Source: JAUYQR01 sp050632395
GTDB taxonomy: Bacteria > Pseudomonadota > Alphaproteobacteria > Rhodobacterales > Rhodobacteraceae
Direction of reading: 5' to 3'
Assembly: GCF_050632395.1 (NCBI RefSeq)
Contig: NZ_CP192600.1
Coordinates: forward strand, 2,852,001 to 2,916,000
Length of the DNA: 64,000 bases
Shown here: positions 8,625-16,988 of the stretch, one piece after another
How the letters are laid out: every line of letters begins with the position of its first letter
Numbering within the stretch: the first letter of the stretch is position 1
Translations under genes and position numbers: made by a program
The notes under the pieces: model-generated
What the model saw: only the letters and a program-made list of their open reading frames with translations
Database searches by the model: none
Told to the model about the DNA's origin: nothing

Positions 8625-9548
8625 TCAGAGCCAGATCGGGTTCGACCAGGCGCGTTTGCCGGCGGCGTCGATCACAGCGACGCGGAGCCAAGGCGAGTTG
8701 TTGAGCCGGGCGATCGGCACGGAGGCGCGGGTCATTGAGTGGCCGTGGACGGCCTTGGCCCCCGTGCCGTGGCCCATCGCGACCACCGATGCGGCGGCGG
8801 AACATTCGACTGTGACGTGGTCGCCTTCGACGGTGACGCTGCGGATTTCCGGGCCTTGGGACGAATAGAACGCACCGTCCTTCAGTGCCTGCAACAGGGC
8901 CTCTGGCGTGTTTTCGGTGGCTTTCACCATAACCCAGCCGCCGAAATGGTCGGGTTCATGGAAATGCGCGTCGTCGGTGGCGATGAGGGTGAGGCGGCGG
9001 CCTTCGGTGAGGAGAAGATCGGCAATGGCGGCGCCGTCGGGGCGGTCGCAGCCGGTGGCACAGCCGTGGTTGTAAATCTCGACCGCGTGGGCGGCGGTGA
9101 TGGAGCGGGCGTCGGCAAGGGTGAGGCCGGACCATTGCGGGTGCGCGACGGCGACGAAGGCACCGGCGGCGACGGCGCGGGCGGCGATTTCGGGGCCGGT
9201 TTCCTGACCGTCGACGGGCAGGAAGCCGGGGGCGTTCGATGGGGCGAAGTCGGGCGGCAGGCCGACGGCAAGGATGTGCCAAAGTTCGCCATTGGCCATC
9301 GCGCCGGAGTGGAGTTCGGCACCGAGGATGGTGGTGAAGGCGTCGCTGCGGAAGGGCGTGGTGTCGACGATGGGGTAGCCGTAGGTGCCGATGAAATGGT
9401 CGGTCAGGGCAATGAAATCATAGCCTTCGGCGCGGTAGCGGCGGCAGACCTCTTCGGGTGCCAGCACGCCATCGGAGCGGGTGGAGTGGGTGTGGATGTT
9501 GCCGCGCCAGAAGCGGCCGGCGTTGGTGAAGGCGATGTGGGTGGTCAT
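8625..9548 (-). CDS. PHP-domain phosphoesterase, CehA/McbA family
   Basis: 307 aa. A polymerase/histidinol-phosphatase (PHP) metallo-hydrolase. NIHTHSTRSDGVLAPEEVCR at about 17-36 holds the first metal-binding HxH, and FIALTDH at about 45-51 the second element; further ligand segments are VAHPQW and ATDDAHF. The start codon overlaps the stop of the upstream glycerate kinase gene (ATGA), so the two are co-transcribed and probably work in one pathway. Substrate is unknown; a phosphoesterase or lactonase role is possible. Confidence 0.8.
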   Translation of the reverse strand: MTTHIAFTNAGRFWRGNIHTHSTRSDGVLAPEEVCRRYRAEGYDFIALTDHFIGTYGYPIVDTTPFRSDAFTTILGAELHSGAMANGELWHILAVGLPPDFAPSNAPGFLPVDGQETGPEIAARAVAAGAFVAVAHPQWSGLTLADARSITAAHAVEIYNHGCATGCDRPDGAAIADLLLTEGRRLTLIATDDAHFHEPDHFGGWVMVKATENTPEALLQALKDGAFYSSQGPEIRSVTVEGDHVTVECSAAASVVAMGHGTGAKAVHGHSMTRASVPIARLNNSPWLRVAVIDAAGKRAWSNPIWL

Positions 9549-10750
9549 GGCTGCCCTTTGATCAACACTTGCAGGTCGGCGACGTTGGTGCCGGTGCCGC
9601 CCGTCATCAGAAGATCATCCGAGGCGGCAAGGCAAGGGTTGCTGTCATTCTGTGACAGGCGCGCGACAGGGTCGATGCCCTTGGCGCGCATCCGGGCGAG
9701 GCTGCCGTGATCAACGATGGCGCCTGCGGCCTCGGTCGGGCCGTCGCGGCCATCGGTGCCACCGGAGAGGAACACCCACGGTGCGGGCCAGTTCTGGGCT
9801 TCGGCCAGAAGCGCAAGGCGGAGGGCCAGTTCCTGATTGCGGCCCCCAAGGCCCCTGCCCTTCAGCACGACCGTGGTTTCACCGCCAAATAGCGTGATGC
9901 CGGGGCCAGAGGCGGCGACGCGTTGGGCGGCGTCGGCCACATCGCCGATCAGGGGAGCGTCAGGGACATGCGCGGTGGGGGCGGCGGCGGCCATTGCGAG
10001 GACGGATTTGCGGTTGGAGCCGATGAGGAGATTGGTAGCGGGCGGCATCGGGGGTAGCGGGGTTTCGGGCGCGGTGAGGTGGGCGCGGACGGAGGCGGGG
10101 AGTGCGTCCCAGACGTGGTGGGCCTTGAGGATGGCCTGAGCCTCGGACCTTGTGCCGAGGGGAGAGACGGTCGGGCCGGAGGCGATGGCGCGGAGGTCGT
10201 CGCCGATCACGTCGGAGAGGATCAGCGCGGTGACCTGGGCTGGCGCTGCGGCGCGGACGAGTCCGCCGCCCTTGAGGCGGGACAATTGCTGGCGGACGAG
10301 GTTCATCTGGGTGATCTCGGCCCCGGAGCCGAGGAGGAGGCGGTTGACGGCGGCCTTGTCTTCAAGCGTGACGCCGGCGACCGGGGCGGGCAGAAGCGCG
10401 GACCCGCCGCCGGAGATGAGCGCGAGGACGTGCTGGCCGGGTTGCATATGCGCGAGCCGGTCAAGGATGCGGGCGGCGGCGGCGGCACCACGGGCGTCGG
10501 GCACCGGGTGGCTGGAGGCGAGGACCGTGGCGCCCTCGAGGGGCGTGGCGTTTTCGTCATTGGTGACGACGAGGGTTTCGGTCGGGCCGAAGTGCTGGAG
10601 GGCGGCGCGCGCCATGGCTGTGGCGGCCTTTCCGATAGCGAGGATGAGATCGGGGTGCCGCAGGCCGGGCAGCGCCTGCGCCACTGCGCGGGCGGGGTCT
10701 GCGGCGGCGAGGCCCGCATGGAAAAGGCGGGTGGATTCGGCCCTGAGCAT
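9545..10750 (-). CDS. Glycerate 2-kinase, type II (DUF4147/MOFRL family)
   Basis: 401 aa. ATP-dependent phosphorylation of D-glycerate, usually to 2-phosphoglycerate. The N-terminal DUF4147 domain includes LAIGKAATAMARAALQH and SSHPVPDARG; the C-terminal MOFRL domain has GGRNQELALRLALLAEAQ and FLSGGTDGRDGPTEAAGA. Older annotations call this family hydroxypyruvate reductase (TtuD). The frame extends upstream, but ATG 10748-10750 with AAAGGAAA before it gives the correct N-terminus. It is coupled to the PHP gene and divergent from the ArsR gene. Confidence 0.88.
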   Translation of the reverse strand: MLRAESTRLFHAGLAAADPARAVAQALPGLRHPDLILAIGKAATAMARAALQHFGPTETLVVTNDENATPLEGATVLASSHPVPDARGAAAAARILDRLAHMQPGQHVLALISGGGSALLPAPVAGVTLEDKAAVNRLLLGSGAEITQMNLVRQQLSRLKGGGLVRAAAPAQVTALILSDVIGDDLRAIASGPTVSPLGTRSEAQAILKAHHVWDALPASVRAHLTAPETPLPPMPPATNLLIGSNRKSVLAMAAAAPTAHVPDAPLIGDVADAAQRVAASGPGITLFGGETTVVLKGRGLGGRNQELALRLALLAEAQNWPAPWVFLSGGTDGRDGPTEAAGAIVDHGSLARMRAKGIDPVARLSQNDSNPCLAASDDLLMTGGTGTNVADLQVLIKGQP

Positions 10751-10797
10751 CGATTTTCCTTTCACGTTCGCCTGATCCTTGCCCGTTTGCCGCAAAA

Positions 10798-10853
10798 TCG
10801 ACAAGGTTCCCCTCGCTCGTATAAGCCGTGCATGATATTCCTCTAGAAGCATG
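10798..10853 (+). promoter_or_regulatory. Promoter of the ArsR-family gene with possible operator
   Basis: TCGACA (10798-10803), a 16-nt spacer and TATAAG (10820-10825) form a plausible sigma-70 promoter. Just downstream, 10831-10853 begins and ends with CATG and contains ATATTC-CTCTA-GAAG, an imperfect dyad where an autorepressor could bind. The operator part is weak. Confidence 0.35.
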
Positions 10854-10871
10854 CGTTGAGTGGAGAGGCTG

Positions 10872-11228
10872 ATGTTGCTTGATCGTTTCGACCCCGTCAC
10901 CGAACCGACTGCCGATGACGTGCCTGAGAAGGTTGATGCGGGCGCCATGATGGAGCGGGCGGCGGCGGCGGCGGCGTTCCTGAAGGCGCTGTCGCACGAG
11001 GGGCGGCTGATGATCCTGTGCCATCTGATCTCGGGCGAGAAATCGGTGACGGAACTGGAGCAGTTGCTGTCATCGCGGCAGGCGGCGGTGAGCCAGCAAT
11101 TGGCGCGGCTGCGGTTGGAGGGGCTGGTCTTTGCCCGGCGCGACGGCAAGTCGATCTACTATTCCTTGCAGGACCCCAAGGTGCTGCGGATGATCAGCCT
11201 TGTGCATGAGATGTACTGCGAGGACTGA
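10872..11228 (+). CDS. ArsR-family repressor, SqrR/BigR type (persulfide sensor)
   Basis: 118 aa. Winged HTH of the ArsR/SmtB class (FLKALSHEGRLMILCHL, ELEQLLSSRQAAVSQQLARL). It has exactly two cysteines, C50 in the MILCHL helix and C116 in the C-terminal MYCED. The 66-residue spacing equals that of C41/C107 in Rhodobacter SqrR and C42/C108 in BigR, which form a polysulfide bridge and leave DNA when reactive sulfur rises. No metal-site CxC motif is visible. ATG 10872 has GGAGAGG upstream. Typical sulfide-oxidation targets (sqr, persulfide dioxygenase) are not nearby. Confidence 0.8.
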   Translation: MLLDRFDPVTEPTADDVPEKVDAGAMMERAAAAAAFLKALSHEGRLMILCHLISGEKSVTELEQLLSSRQAAVSQQLARLRLEGLVFARRDGKSIYYSLQDPKVLRMISLVHEMYCED

Positions 11229-11231
11229 GGC

Positions 11232-11966
11232 CTATCCCCGACCGATGTAGGGCATGTCGCGGGCCATGATCGTGACGAAGGGCGTGTTCACGTCCAGCGG
11301 CAGGCTTGCCATGTGCAGGACGGTGCTGGCGACGTGGGTCACGTCCATCACCGGTTCGACGCGGATGCTGCCGTCGGCCTGCGGCACGCCGGTCTGGAAC
11401 TTCGCCGCCATGTCAGTCAGCGCATTCCCGATGTCAACTTGAGCGCAAGCGATGTCGAAGCGGCGGCCATCGAGGCCGAGGGTGCGGGTCAGGCCGGTGA
11501 CGGCGTGTTTCGACATGGTGTAGGGCGCGGAGCCCGGGCGCGGCACGTGGGCGGAAATCGAGCCGTTGTTGATGATGCGCCCGCCTTGCGGGGTCTGGTG
11601 GCGCATCAGGCCGAAGGCGGCGCGGGCGCAGAGGAACATGCCGGTGATGTTGGTCTGACTGAGGCGGAGCCAGTCGTCGACCGCGATCTCGTCGATCGGG
11701 GCGCCGGGAAGCGAGATACCTGCGTTGTTGAAGAGAACGTCGAGGCGGCCGAAGCGGGCCTTGAGGGTAGCGAACGCGGTCTCAACGGCGGCGGGGTCGG
11801 TCACGTCACAGGGCAGGATCAGCGCGTCGTGGCCTGCGGCGGTTTCCTGCAAGGCGGGTTCGCGGCGGCCCATCAGGGCAACCTGCCAGCCTGCGGCGAG
11901 AAAGGCCTTGGCGGTGGCACGGCCGATGCCGCTGCCGGCGCCGGTGATCAAGATGGTTTGTGGCAT
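11232..11966 (-). CDS. Short-chain dehydrogenase/reductase
   Basis: 244 aa, one Rossmann domain. The nucleotide-binding glycine motif GAGSGIGRA is at residues 8-16, NNAG is near 85, and the catalytic Ser and YxxxK appear as NNGSISAHV and APYTMSKHAV near 135-160. GGGGGA precedes the ATG. Substrate is unknown; it converges with the ArsR gene and shows no operon partner. Confidence 0.85.
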   Translation of the reverse strand: MPQTILITGAGSGIGRATAKAFLAAGWQVALMGRREPALQETAAGHDALILPCDVTDPAAVETAFATLKARFGRLDVLFNNAGISLPGAPIDEIAVDDWLRLSQTNITGMFLCARAAFGLMRHQTPQGGRIINNGSISAHVPRPGSAPYTMSKHAVTGLTRTLGLDGRRFDIACAQVDIGNALTDMAAKFQTGVPQADGSIRVEPVMDVTHVASTVLHMASLPLDVNTPFVTIMARDMPYIGRG

Positions 11967-12031
11967 GTCGGTCCCCCTGCCCTATGGTTAGGCGGTTCGG
12001 CGCGGGGCGTCCAGAGGATCAGCCACAAACC

Positions 12032-12865
12032 TCAGGCGGCACGGGTGGTGCGGCGGGTGAGGATCTGGCGACGGACGAAGGCGGCGATGAAGAGCGCTGT
12101 CAGGACGAGGATGATCGTCGGGCCGGTGGCGCTGTCGAGGTGGAAGCTTGCCCACGTGCCGATGAGCATCGAGGCGAGGCAAACGATCACCGCGACGATC
12201 AGCATCTTTCCGAAGCTGCGCACGAGGAGGAAGGCGATGGCGCCGGGCGAGATCAGAAGGCCGATGGCGAGGATCAGGCCGACCGAGGAAAGGGTGGCGA
12301 CGATGGTCAGCGAAAGGATGGCGAGAAGGCCGTAGTGCAGGACGCCGGTGCGCAGGCCCGAGGCCTGTGCCTGCGCAGGGTCGAAAGCGTGCAGCATCAG
12401 GTCTTTCCATTTCAGAAGCAGGATCAGCGTGACCGGGCCGGCGATCAGGGCGGCGGTCAGCAGGTCTTCTGCCCCGATGCCGAGCATGTTGCCGAAAAGG
12501 ATGTGGTCAAGGTGCACATCGGTGCTGATCGAGGTGTAAAGCACGATGCCAAGCGCGAACATGCCGGAGAACACCACGCCCATCACCGTGTCCTGCTTTA
12601 TCCGGCTGTTGCCGGACAGGTAGCCGGTGGCAAGCGTGCAGGCCATGCCCGCGACGAAGGCGCCGACCAGGAGGGGTATGTTCAGGATATAGGCCAGCAC
12701 GATGCCGGGCAGGACGGCATGGCTGACCGCGTCGCCCATCAGCGCCCAGCCCTTCAGGACCAGAAAGCACGACAGGATCGCGGTCGGCGGCGCGACGATC
12801 AGCGATATCCAGAACGCGTTCTGCATGAACGGAAACTGGAAGGGCTGGAGGATGGCCTCGATCAT
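12032..12865 (-). CDS. sitD: Manganese/iron ABC transporter permease SitD
   Basis: 277-aa inner-membrane permease of the ABC-3 (ZnuB/TroCD) family with about eight hydrophobic segments and the conserved ALMGDAVSHAVLPGIVLAYI stretch near residues 40-60. It pairs with SitC as the membrane channel for Mn2+ or Fe2+ import. The start overlaps the sitC stop by 4 bp (ATGA). Last gene of the sitABCD operon. Confidence 0.88.
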   Translation of the reverse strand: MIEAILQPFQFPFMQNAFWISLIVAPPTAILSCFLVLKGWALMGDAVSHAVLPGIVLAYILNIPLLVGAFVAGMACTLATGYLSGNSRIKQDTVMGVVFSGMFALGIVLYTSISTDVHLDHILFGNMLGIGAEDLLTAALIAGPVTLILLLKWKDLMLHAFDPAQAQASGLRTGVLHYGLLAILSLTIVATLSSVGLILAIGLLISPGAIAFLLVRSFGKMLIVAVIVCLASMLIGTWASFHLDSATGPTIILVLTALFIAAFVRRQILTRRTTRAA

Positions 12866-13701
12866 GTCAGCGCCTTTGCCGCCTTGCGGCGGCTGGCGAG
12901 AAGCCCGTGTTTCGGGGCGAAGACGAAGGCTGCCAGGAAGATCAGGGTTTGCAGCAGCACGATGACGCCGCCGGTGGCCCCGTCGAGAAAATAGCTGATG
13001 TAGGCGCCGAGAAAGCTGGTGCCGGAGCCAATGGCCACAGACAGCGCGATCAGGCGTGGGAAGCGGTCGGTCAGAAGGTAGGCGGTGGCCCCCGGCGTCA
13101 CCACCATAGCGACGACGAGAAAGGCGCCCACGGTCTGCATCGCCGCGACGGTGGAAGCGGACAGGAGGGTGAAGAACACCACCTTCAGCACGTCGGGCTT
13201 GAGGCCGATGCTGCGGGCGTGGGTTTCATCGAAGAAGGTGACCATCAGGTCCTTCCACTTTGCCAAGAGGATCACCGAGGAGATGATGCCGATAAGAGCC
13301 AGTTGCAGGGTGTCTTCCGGCGTGATGGCGAGGATGTTGCCCATCGTTATGGTTTGGATCGAAACGCTCGTCGGGAAGATCGAGATCAGAAAGAGGCCAA
13401 GGCCGAAGAACGAGGTGAAGATCAGGCCGATGATGGTATCGACCTTGAGACCGGAGCGGCCCGACAGGAACAGCATCGCGGCGGCGGCGAGGCCGCCTGA
13501 GATGAAGGCGCCGAGCGCGAAGGGCAGCCCGAGGATATAGGCGCCCGCGACGCCGGGGACGACGGAATGGGAAAGCGCGTCGCCGATCAGCGACCAGCCT
13601 TTCAGCATGAGGTAGGCCGAGAGGAAGGCGCAGACACCGCCGACGAGGGCCGAAACCCACATCGCATTGACCATGTAGCTGTAGGCGAAGGGTTCAAGCA
13701 T
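12862..13701 (-). CDS. sitC: Manganese/iron ABC transporter permease SitC
   Basis: 279-aa ABC-3 permease. The segment SLIGDALSHSVVPGVAGAYI is the family signature; several transmembrane helices span the sequence. The frame is open upstream, but ATG 13699-13701 (MLEPFAYSYMVNAMW) matches sitC proteins. Unlike the tight sitC-sitD junction, 126 bp separate it from sitB, and this spacer holds a hairpin and a GGATATTT-type repeat, which might modulate expression inside the operon. Confidence 0.88.
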   Translation of the reverse strand: MLEPFAYSYMVNAMWVSALVGGVCAFLSAYLMLKGWSLIGDALSHSVVPGVAGAYILGLPFALGAFISGGLAAAAMLFLSGRSGLKVDTIIGLIFTSFFGLGLFLISIFPTSVSIQTITMGNILAITPEDTLQLALIGIISSVILLAKWKDLMVTFFDETHARSIGLKPDVLKVVFFTLLSASTVAAMQTVGAFLVVAMVVTPGATAYLLTDRFPRLIALSVAIGSGTSFLGAYISYFLDGATGGVIVLLQTLIFLAAFVFAPKHGLLASRRKAAKALT

Positions 13702-13750
13702 GGCGACTGTCAGATCGAGCGCATTCCGCGCCGGTTTCCTGTCTCGCCTC

Positions 13751-13822
13751 TGCGCGCCACAGGCGCGCAACCGGCTCGGGCAAAGGTCCTCCGGCGGGGA
13801 TATTTTGGGACAGATGAAAGGT
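13751..13822. repeat. Hairpin plus GGATATTT intergenic repeat, copy 1
   Basis: Within the sitB-sitC spacer, TGCGCGCC-ACA-GGCGCGCA (13751-13769) is a perfect hairpin, followed at about 13785-13822 by a TCCTCCGGCGGGGATATTTT tail and a purine-rich GACAGATGAAAGG. The same plan recurs at 50460-50512 and 57902-57957. Confidence 0.6.
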
Positions 13823-13827
13823 TAGGG

Positions 13828-14700
13828 TCAATGGTCGCCCTTTCGGCCGTATTGCACGAAGGGGCGTTCGTCATCGGTGATGATGCGGACCTCGCGGGTG
13901 TCGTCGTCTTCATGCAGGTCGGTGCCGCCGATGGTGAAGTGGCGCAGCACGCCGCCGAAGGCTGCTTCAAGGTTGGCGCGGGTGAAGATCGTCTCGGTCG
14001 GGCCGTAGGCGAGGACGGTGCCTTTGACGAGGACGGTACGGTCGCAGAATTCCGGGACCGAGCCGAGGTTGTGGGTGGAGACCAACATGACGCGGCCTTC
14101 GTCGCGCAGTTCGCGCAGGAGGGCGACGATCTGGTCTTCGGTCTTGACGTCGACGCCGGTGAAGGGTTCGTCGAGGAGGATTATCTGGCCTTCCTGTGCC
14201 AGCGCGCGGGCGAGGAATACGCGTTTTCGCTGGCCGCCGGAGAGTTCGCCGATCTGGCGGTGGGCAAGGTCGGACATGCCGACGCGGGCAAGCGCCTCGG
14301 CCACCTTCGCGCGATCGGTGGCGGAGGGGCGGCGCAGGAAGCCCATGTGGCCGTAGCGGCCCATCATCACCACGTCCTCGACCAGGACGGGGAAGGTCCA
14401 GTCAACCTCCTCGGCCTGGGGGACGTAGGCCACGAGGTTTTCGCGCAAGGCTTCGGCGACGGGTTTGCCGAGGAGGCGGATCGAGCCGCGGGCCGAGGGG
14501 ATGAACCCCATGATCGCCTTGAAAAGCGTGGACTTTCCCGAACCGTTGACGCCGACGAGGGCGGTAATCGTGCCGCGCGGGACCATGAAGCTGGCGTCGC
14601 GCAATGCGGTCAGGCCGTTGCGGTAGGTGACGGTCAGGCCTTCGGCGAGGATGCCGCCGGCAGGGCCGGTGGCGGAGGTGTCGGCGGTCAGATCGCGCAT
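13828..14700 (-). CDS. sitB: Manganese/iron ABC transporter ATP-binding protein SitB
   Basis: 290 aa. ABC ATPase with Walker A VGVNGSGKST, signature ELSGGQRKRVFLARAL, and Walker B IILLDEPFTGVD. It powers the SitC/SitD permeases. The ATG at 14698-14700 follows the sitA stop by a few bases. The C-terminal tail after about residue 245 includes a charged, His-containing segment (HFTIGGTDLHEDDDTREV) of the kind often seen in metal-importer ATPases. Confidence 0.9.
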   Translation of the reverse strand: MRDLTADTSATGPAGGILAEGLTVTYRNGLTALRDASFMVPRGTITALVGVNGSGKSTLFKAIMGFIPSARGSIRLLGKPVAEALRENLVAYVPQAEEVDWTFPVLVEDVVMMGRYGHMGFLRRPSATDRAKVAEALARVGMSDLAHRQIGELSGGQRKRVFLARALAQEGQIILLDEPFTGVDVKTEDQIVALLRELRDEGRVMLVSTHNLGSVPEFCDRTVLVKGTVLAYGPTETIFTRANLEAAFGGVLRHFTIGGTDLHEDDDTREVRIITDDERPFVQYGRKGDH

Positions 14701-14704
14701 TTCG

Positions 14705-15601
14705 TTACTTTGCCTGCGAGGTGAGGCCCTTGGCAATGGTTTCTGTCGTGACACGCAGAAGGTCGATGTAGGTGGGGGTCGGGCCGTCTGGTTCAGAGAG
14801 GCTGTCGACGTAGAGGACACCGCCGAAAGCCGCGCCGGTTTCGCGAGCGACCTGTTCGGCGGGGGCGCTGGAGACGGTGCTTTCGCAAAACACGGCGGGG
14901 ATCGCGTTGTCGCGCACGCCGTCGATCACGGCGCGAACCTGCTGCGGGGTGCCTTGCTGGTCGGCGTTGATCGGCCAGAGGTAAAGCTCTTTAAGGCCGA
15001 GGTCGCGGGCGAGGTAGCTGAAGGCGCCCTCGCAGGTGACGAGCCAGCGGGAGGTTTCGGGGAGGGTTTCGATCTGGGCCTTCAAGGGGGCGATTTCGGT
15101 GGTGAGGCGGGCTTTGTAAGCGGCGGCGTTGGCCGCAAAGGTGGCGGCGTTGGCGGGATCGGCTTTCGAGAGGGCTTTCTCGATGTTGTCGATGTAGATC
15201 CGGGCGTTATCGACGCTCATCCAGCTGTGCGGGTTGGGTTTGCCTTGGTAGTCGCCGCCGGAGATGGCGATCGGGGTGATGCCGTCGGTCAAGGTGACGG
15301 AGGGAATGTCGCCGAGGTTGGCGAGGAACTGTTCGAACCAGCGTTCGAGGTTGAGGCCGTTCCACAGGATGAGGTCGGCGTCGCTGGCACCGACGATATC
15401 CTGCGGGGTGGGCTCGTAACCGTGAATTTCGGCGCCGGGTTTGGTGATGGAGACCACATCTGCGGCGTCGCCGGCGACGTTCTGGGCCATGTCGGCGATG
15501 ACGGTGAAGGTGGTGACGACTTTGAGCCGGTCCTGTGCGGCGGCGGGCCAGGTGGCGAGCGCGGCGATAGTTGCGAGGAGGAGGCGGCGGGTCAGGGTCA
15601 T
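14705..15601 (-). CDS. sitA: Periplasmic Mn/Fe-binding protein SitA
   Basis: 298 aa. Cluster A-1 (TroA/ZnuA fold) solute-binding protein with a signal peptide of about 23 residues (MTLTRRLLLATIAALATWPA then AAQ). Visible ligand segments are GAEIHGYEPTPQD (His), NPHSWMSVDNA (His), TCEGAFSYL (Glu) and a late Asp near LYVDSLSEPDG. A His-His-Glu-Asp set is typical of Mn/Fe importers rather than Zn ones. No strong ribosome site is visible. Tandem dyads lie about 40 bp upstream. Confidence 0.88.
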   Translation of the reverse strand: MTLTRRLLLATIAALATWPAAAQDRLKVVTTFTVIADMAQNVAGDAADVVSITKPGAEIHGYEPTPQDIVGASDADLILWNGLNLERWFEQFLANLGDIPSVTLTDGITPIAISGGDYQGKPNPHSWMSVDNARIYIDNIEKALSKADPANAATFAANAAAYKARLTTEIAPLKAQIETLPETSRWLVTCEGAFSYLARDLGLKELYLWPINADQQGTPQQVRAVIDGVRDNAIPAVFCESTVSSAPAEQVARETGAAFGGVLYVDSLSEPDGPTPTYIDLLRVTTETIAKGLTSQAK

Positions 15602-15629
15602 GTCTGGGGAGGTCCCGTGCTGGTTACCC

Positions 15630-15683
15630 TATGTAGATGCGAAGGGTTCGCAGGAAGTCAAGGGCAGATGCGAATGGTTCTCA
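15630..15683 (-). promoter_or_regulatory. sitA promoter with two tandem dyad operators
   Basis: TGCGAA-GGG-TTCGCA (15638-15652) is a perfect 15-bp dyad, and TGCGAA-TGG-TTCTCA (15669-15683) is the same dyad with one change, exactly 31 bp or three helix turns away. Read toward sitA, TACATA (15635-15630) directly after the first dyad is a likely -10 element, so bound repressor would block RNA polymerase. The context suggests a Mur/Fur-type manganese regulator; one is encoded at 57335-57754. The identity of the binder is inferred. Confidence 0.7.
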
Positions 15684-15780
15684 GGAAGGTGACGGACCGC
15701 CGACCACAAAAGCAACCTGCCAGCGCCTGACGGGACAGGCGCTGGCCGGTGATGTGCGGGCGGCACTGGTGAGCGCTGGG

Positions 15781-16905
15781 TTACTCGGCGGCTTCGGCTG
15801 CTTGGGCCTCAAGCTCGGCGGCCTTGGCCTCGACAAGCTCGACGATGTGGTCAACCATCCGGTCGTTGCCCATCGTGTGGCTGGTCTTGCCGGCGAGGTA
15901 GACCATGCCCTTGCCTGCCCCGCCGCCGGTAAAGCCGATGTCGGTCATCAGCGCTTCACCGGGGCCGTTCACGACACAGCCGATGATCGAAAGGCTCATC
16001 GAGGTGGTGATGTGGGCGAGGCGGTCTTCGAGGGCGGAGACGGTCTTGATCACGTCGAAGCCCTGGCGCGCGCAGGACGGGCAGGAAATGATGGTGACGC
16101 CGCGGTGACGCAGGCCGAGGGATTTCAGGATCTCGAAGCCGACCTTCACCTCTTCCACCGGATCGGCGGAGAGCGAGACGCGGATCGTGTCGCCGATGCC
16201 CATCCAGAGGAGGTTGCCAAGGCCGATGGCGGATTTCACTGTGCCGGACTGCAGGCCGCCAGCTTCGGTGATGCCAAGGTGAATGGGCGCGTCGGTCGCT
16301 TCGGCCAGTTGCTGGTAGGCGGCGGCGGCGAGGAACACGTCGGACGCTTTCACCGAAATCTTGAATTCGTGAAAGTCGTTGTCCTGCAGCAGCTTGATGT
16401 GGTCGAGGCCGGATTCCACCATCGCCTCGGGGCACGGCTCGCCGTATTTTTCCAGAAGGTGCTTTTCGAGGGAGCCCGCGTTCACCCCGATGCGGATCGA
16501 ACAGCCGTGGTCCTTGGCGGCCTTGACGACTTCCTTCACGCGGCGGGCGTCGCCGATGTTGCCGGGGTTGATGCGCAGGCAGGCGGCGCCGGCCTCGGCG
16601 GCCTCGATCGCGCGTTTGTAGTGGAAATGGATGTCGGCCACGATCGGTACCGGGCTTTCGGCGACGATTTCGCGCAAGGCGCGCGTGCTCTCCTGATCTG
16701 GGGTAGAGACGCGGACGATATCGGCCCCGGCCACGGCGCAGCGCTGGATCTGTTCGATGGTGGCGGCGATATCGGTGGTCAGGGTGTTGGTCATCGTCTG
16801 CACCGAGATCGGTGCGTCGCCCCCGACCAGAACCTTGCCGACACGGATCTGCCGCGAGGCGCGCCGGTAGATGTTGCGCCAGGGGCGGACGGGATTATGC
16901 GACAT
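15781..16905 (-). CDS. ispG: 4-hydroxy-3-methylbut-2-en-1-yl diphosphate synthase
   Basis: 374 aa. [4Fe-4S] enzyme of the MEP isoprenoid pathway that reductively opens 2-C-methyl-D-erythritol 2,4-cyclodiphosphate. The N-terminal TIM barrel begins with VGGDAPISVQTMTNT; the C-terminal cluster-binding region has ISCPSCARQGFD and CVVNGPGEA, giving the three Cys and the conserved NGPGE. It follows a RodZ-like gene on the same strand, a pairing found in many proteobacteria. Confidence 0.95.
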   Translation of the reverse strand: MSHNPVRPWRNIYRRASRQIRVGKVLVGGDAPISVQTMTNTLTTDIAATIEQIQRCAVAGADIVRVSTPDQESTRALREIVAESPVPIVADIHFHYKRAIEAAEAGAACLRINPGNIGDARRVKEVVKAAKDHGCSIRIGVNAGSLEKHLLEKYGEPCPEAMVESGLDHIKLLQDNDFHEFKISVKASDVFLAAAAYQQLAEATDAPIHLGITEAGGLQSGTVKSAIGLGNLLWMGIGDTIRVSLSADPVEEVKVGFEILKSLGLRHRGVTIISCPSCARQGFDVIKTVSALEDRLAHITTSMSLSIIGCVVNGPGEALMTDIGFTGGGAGKGMVYLAGKTSHTMGNDRMVDHIVELVEAKAAELEAQAAEAAE

Positions 16906-16988
16906 GGGGCCGGGCCTTTGGAAACTGCGACAGGGGCAGGATACCGGGACGCGCGGGGCGCGGCAACTGTCAGGCGGTCGCGGCGGGA

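Noticed and set aside
10751..11149. N-terminal extension of the glycerate kinase frame across the ArsR gene
   Set aside because: The extension lacks conserved features and would cover the divergent ArsR gene; ATG 10748-10750 gives the family length.
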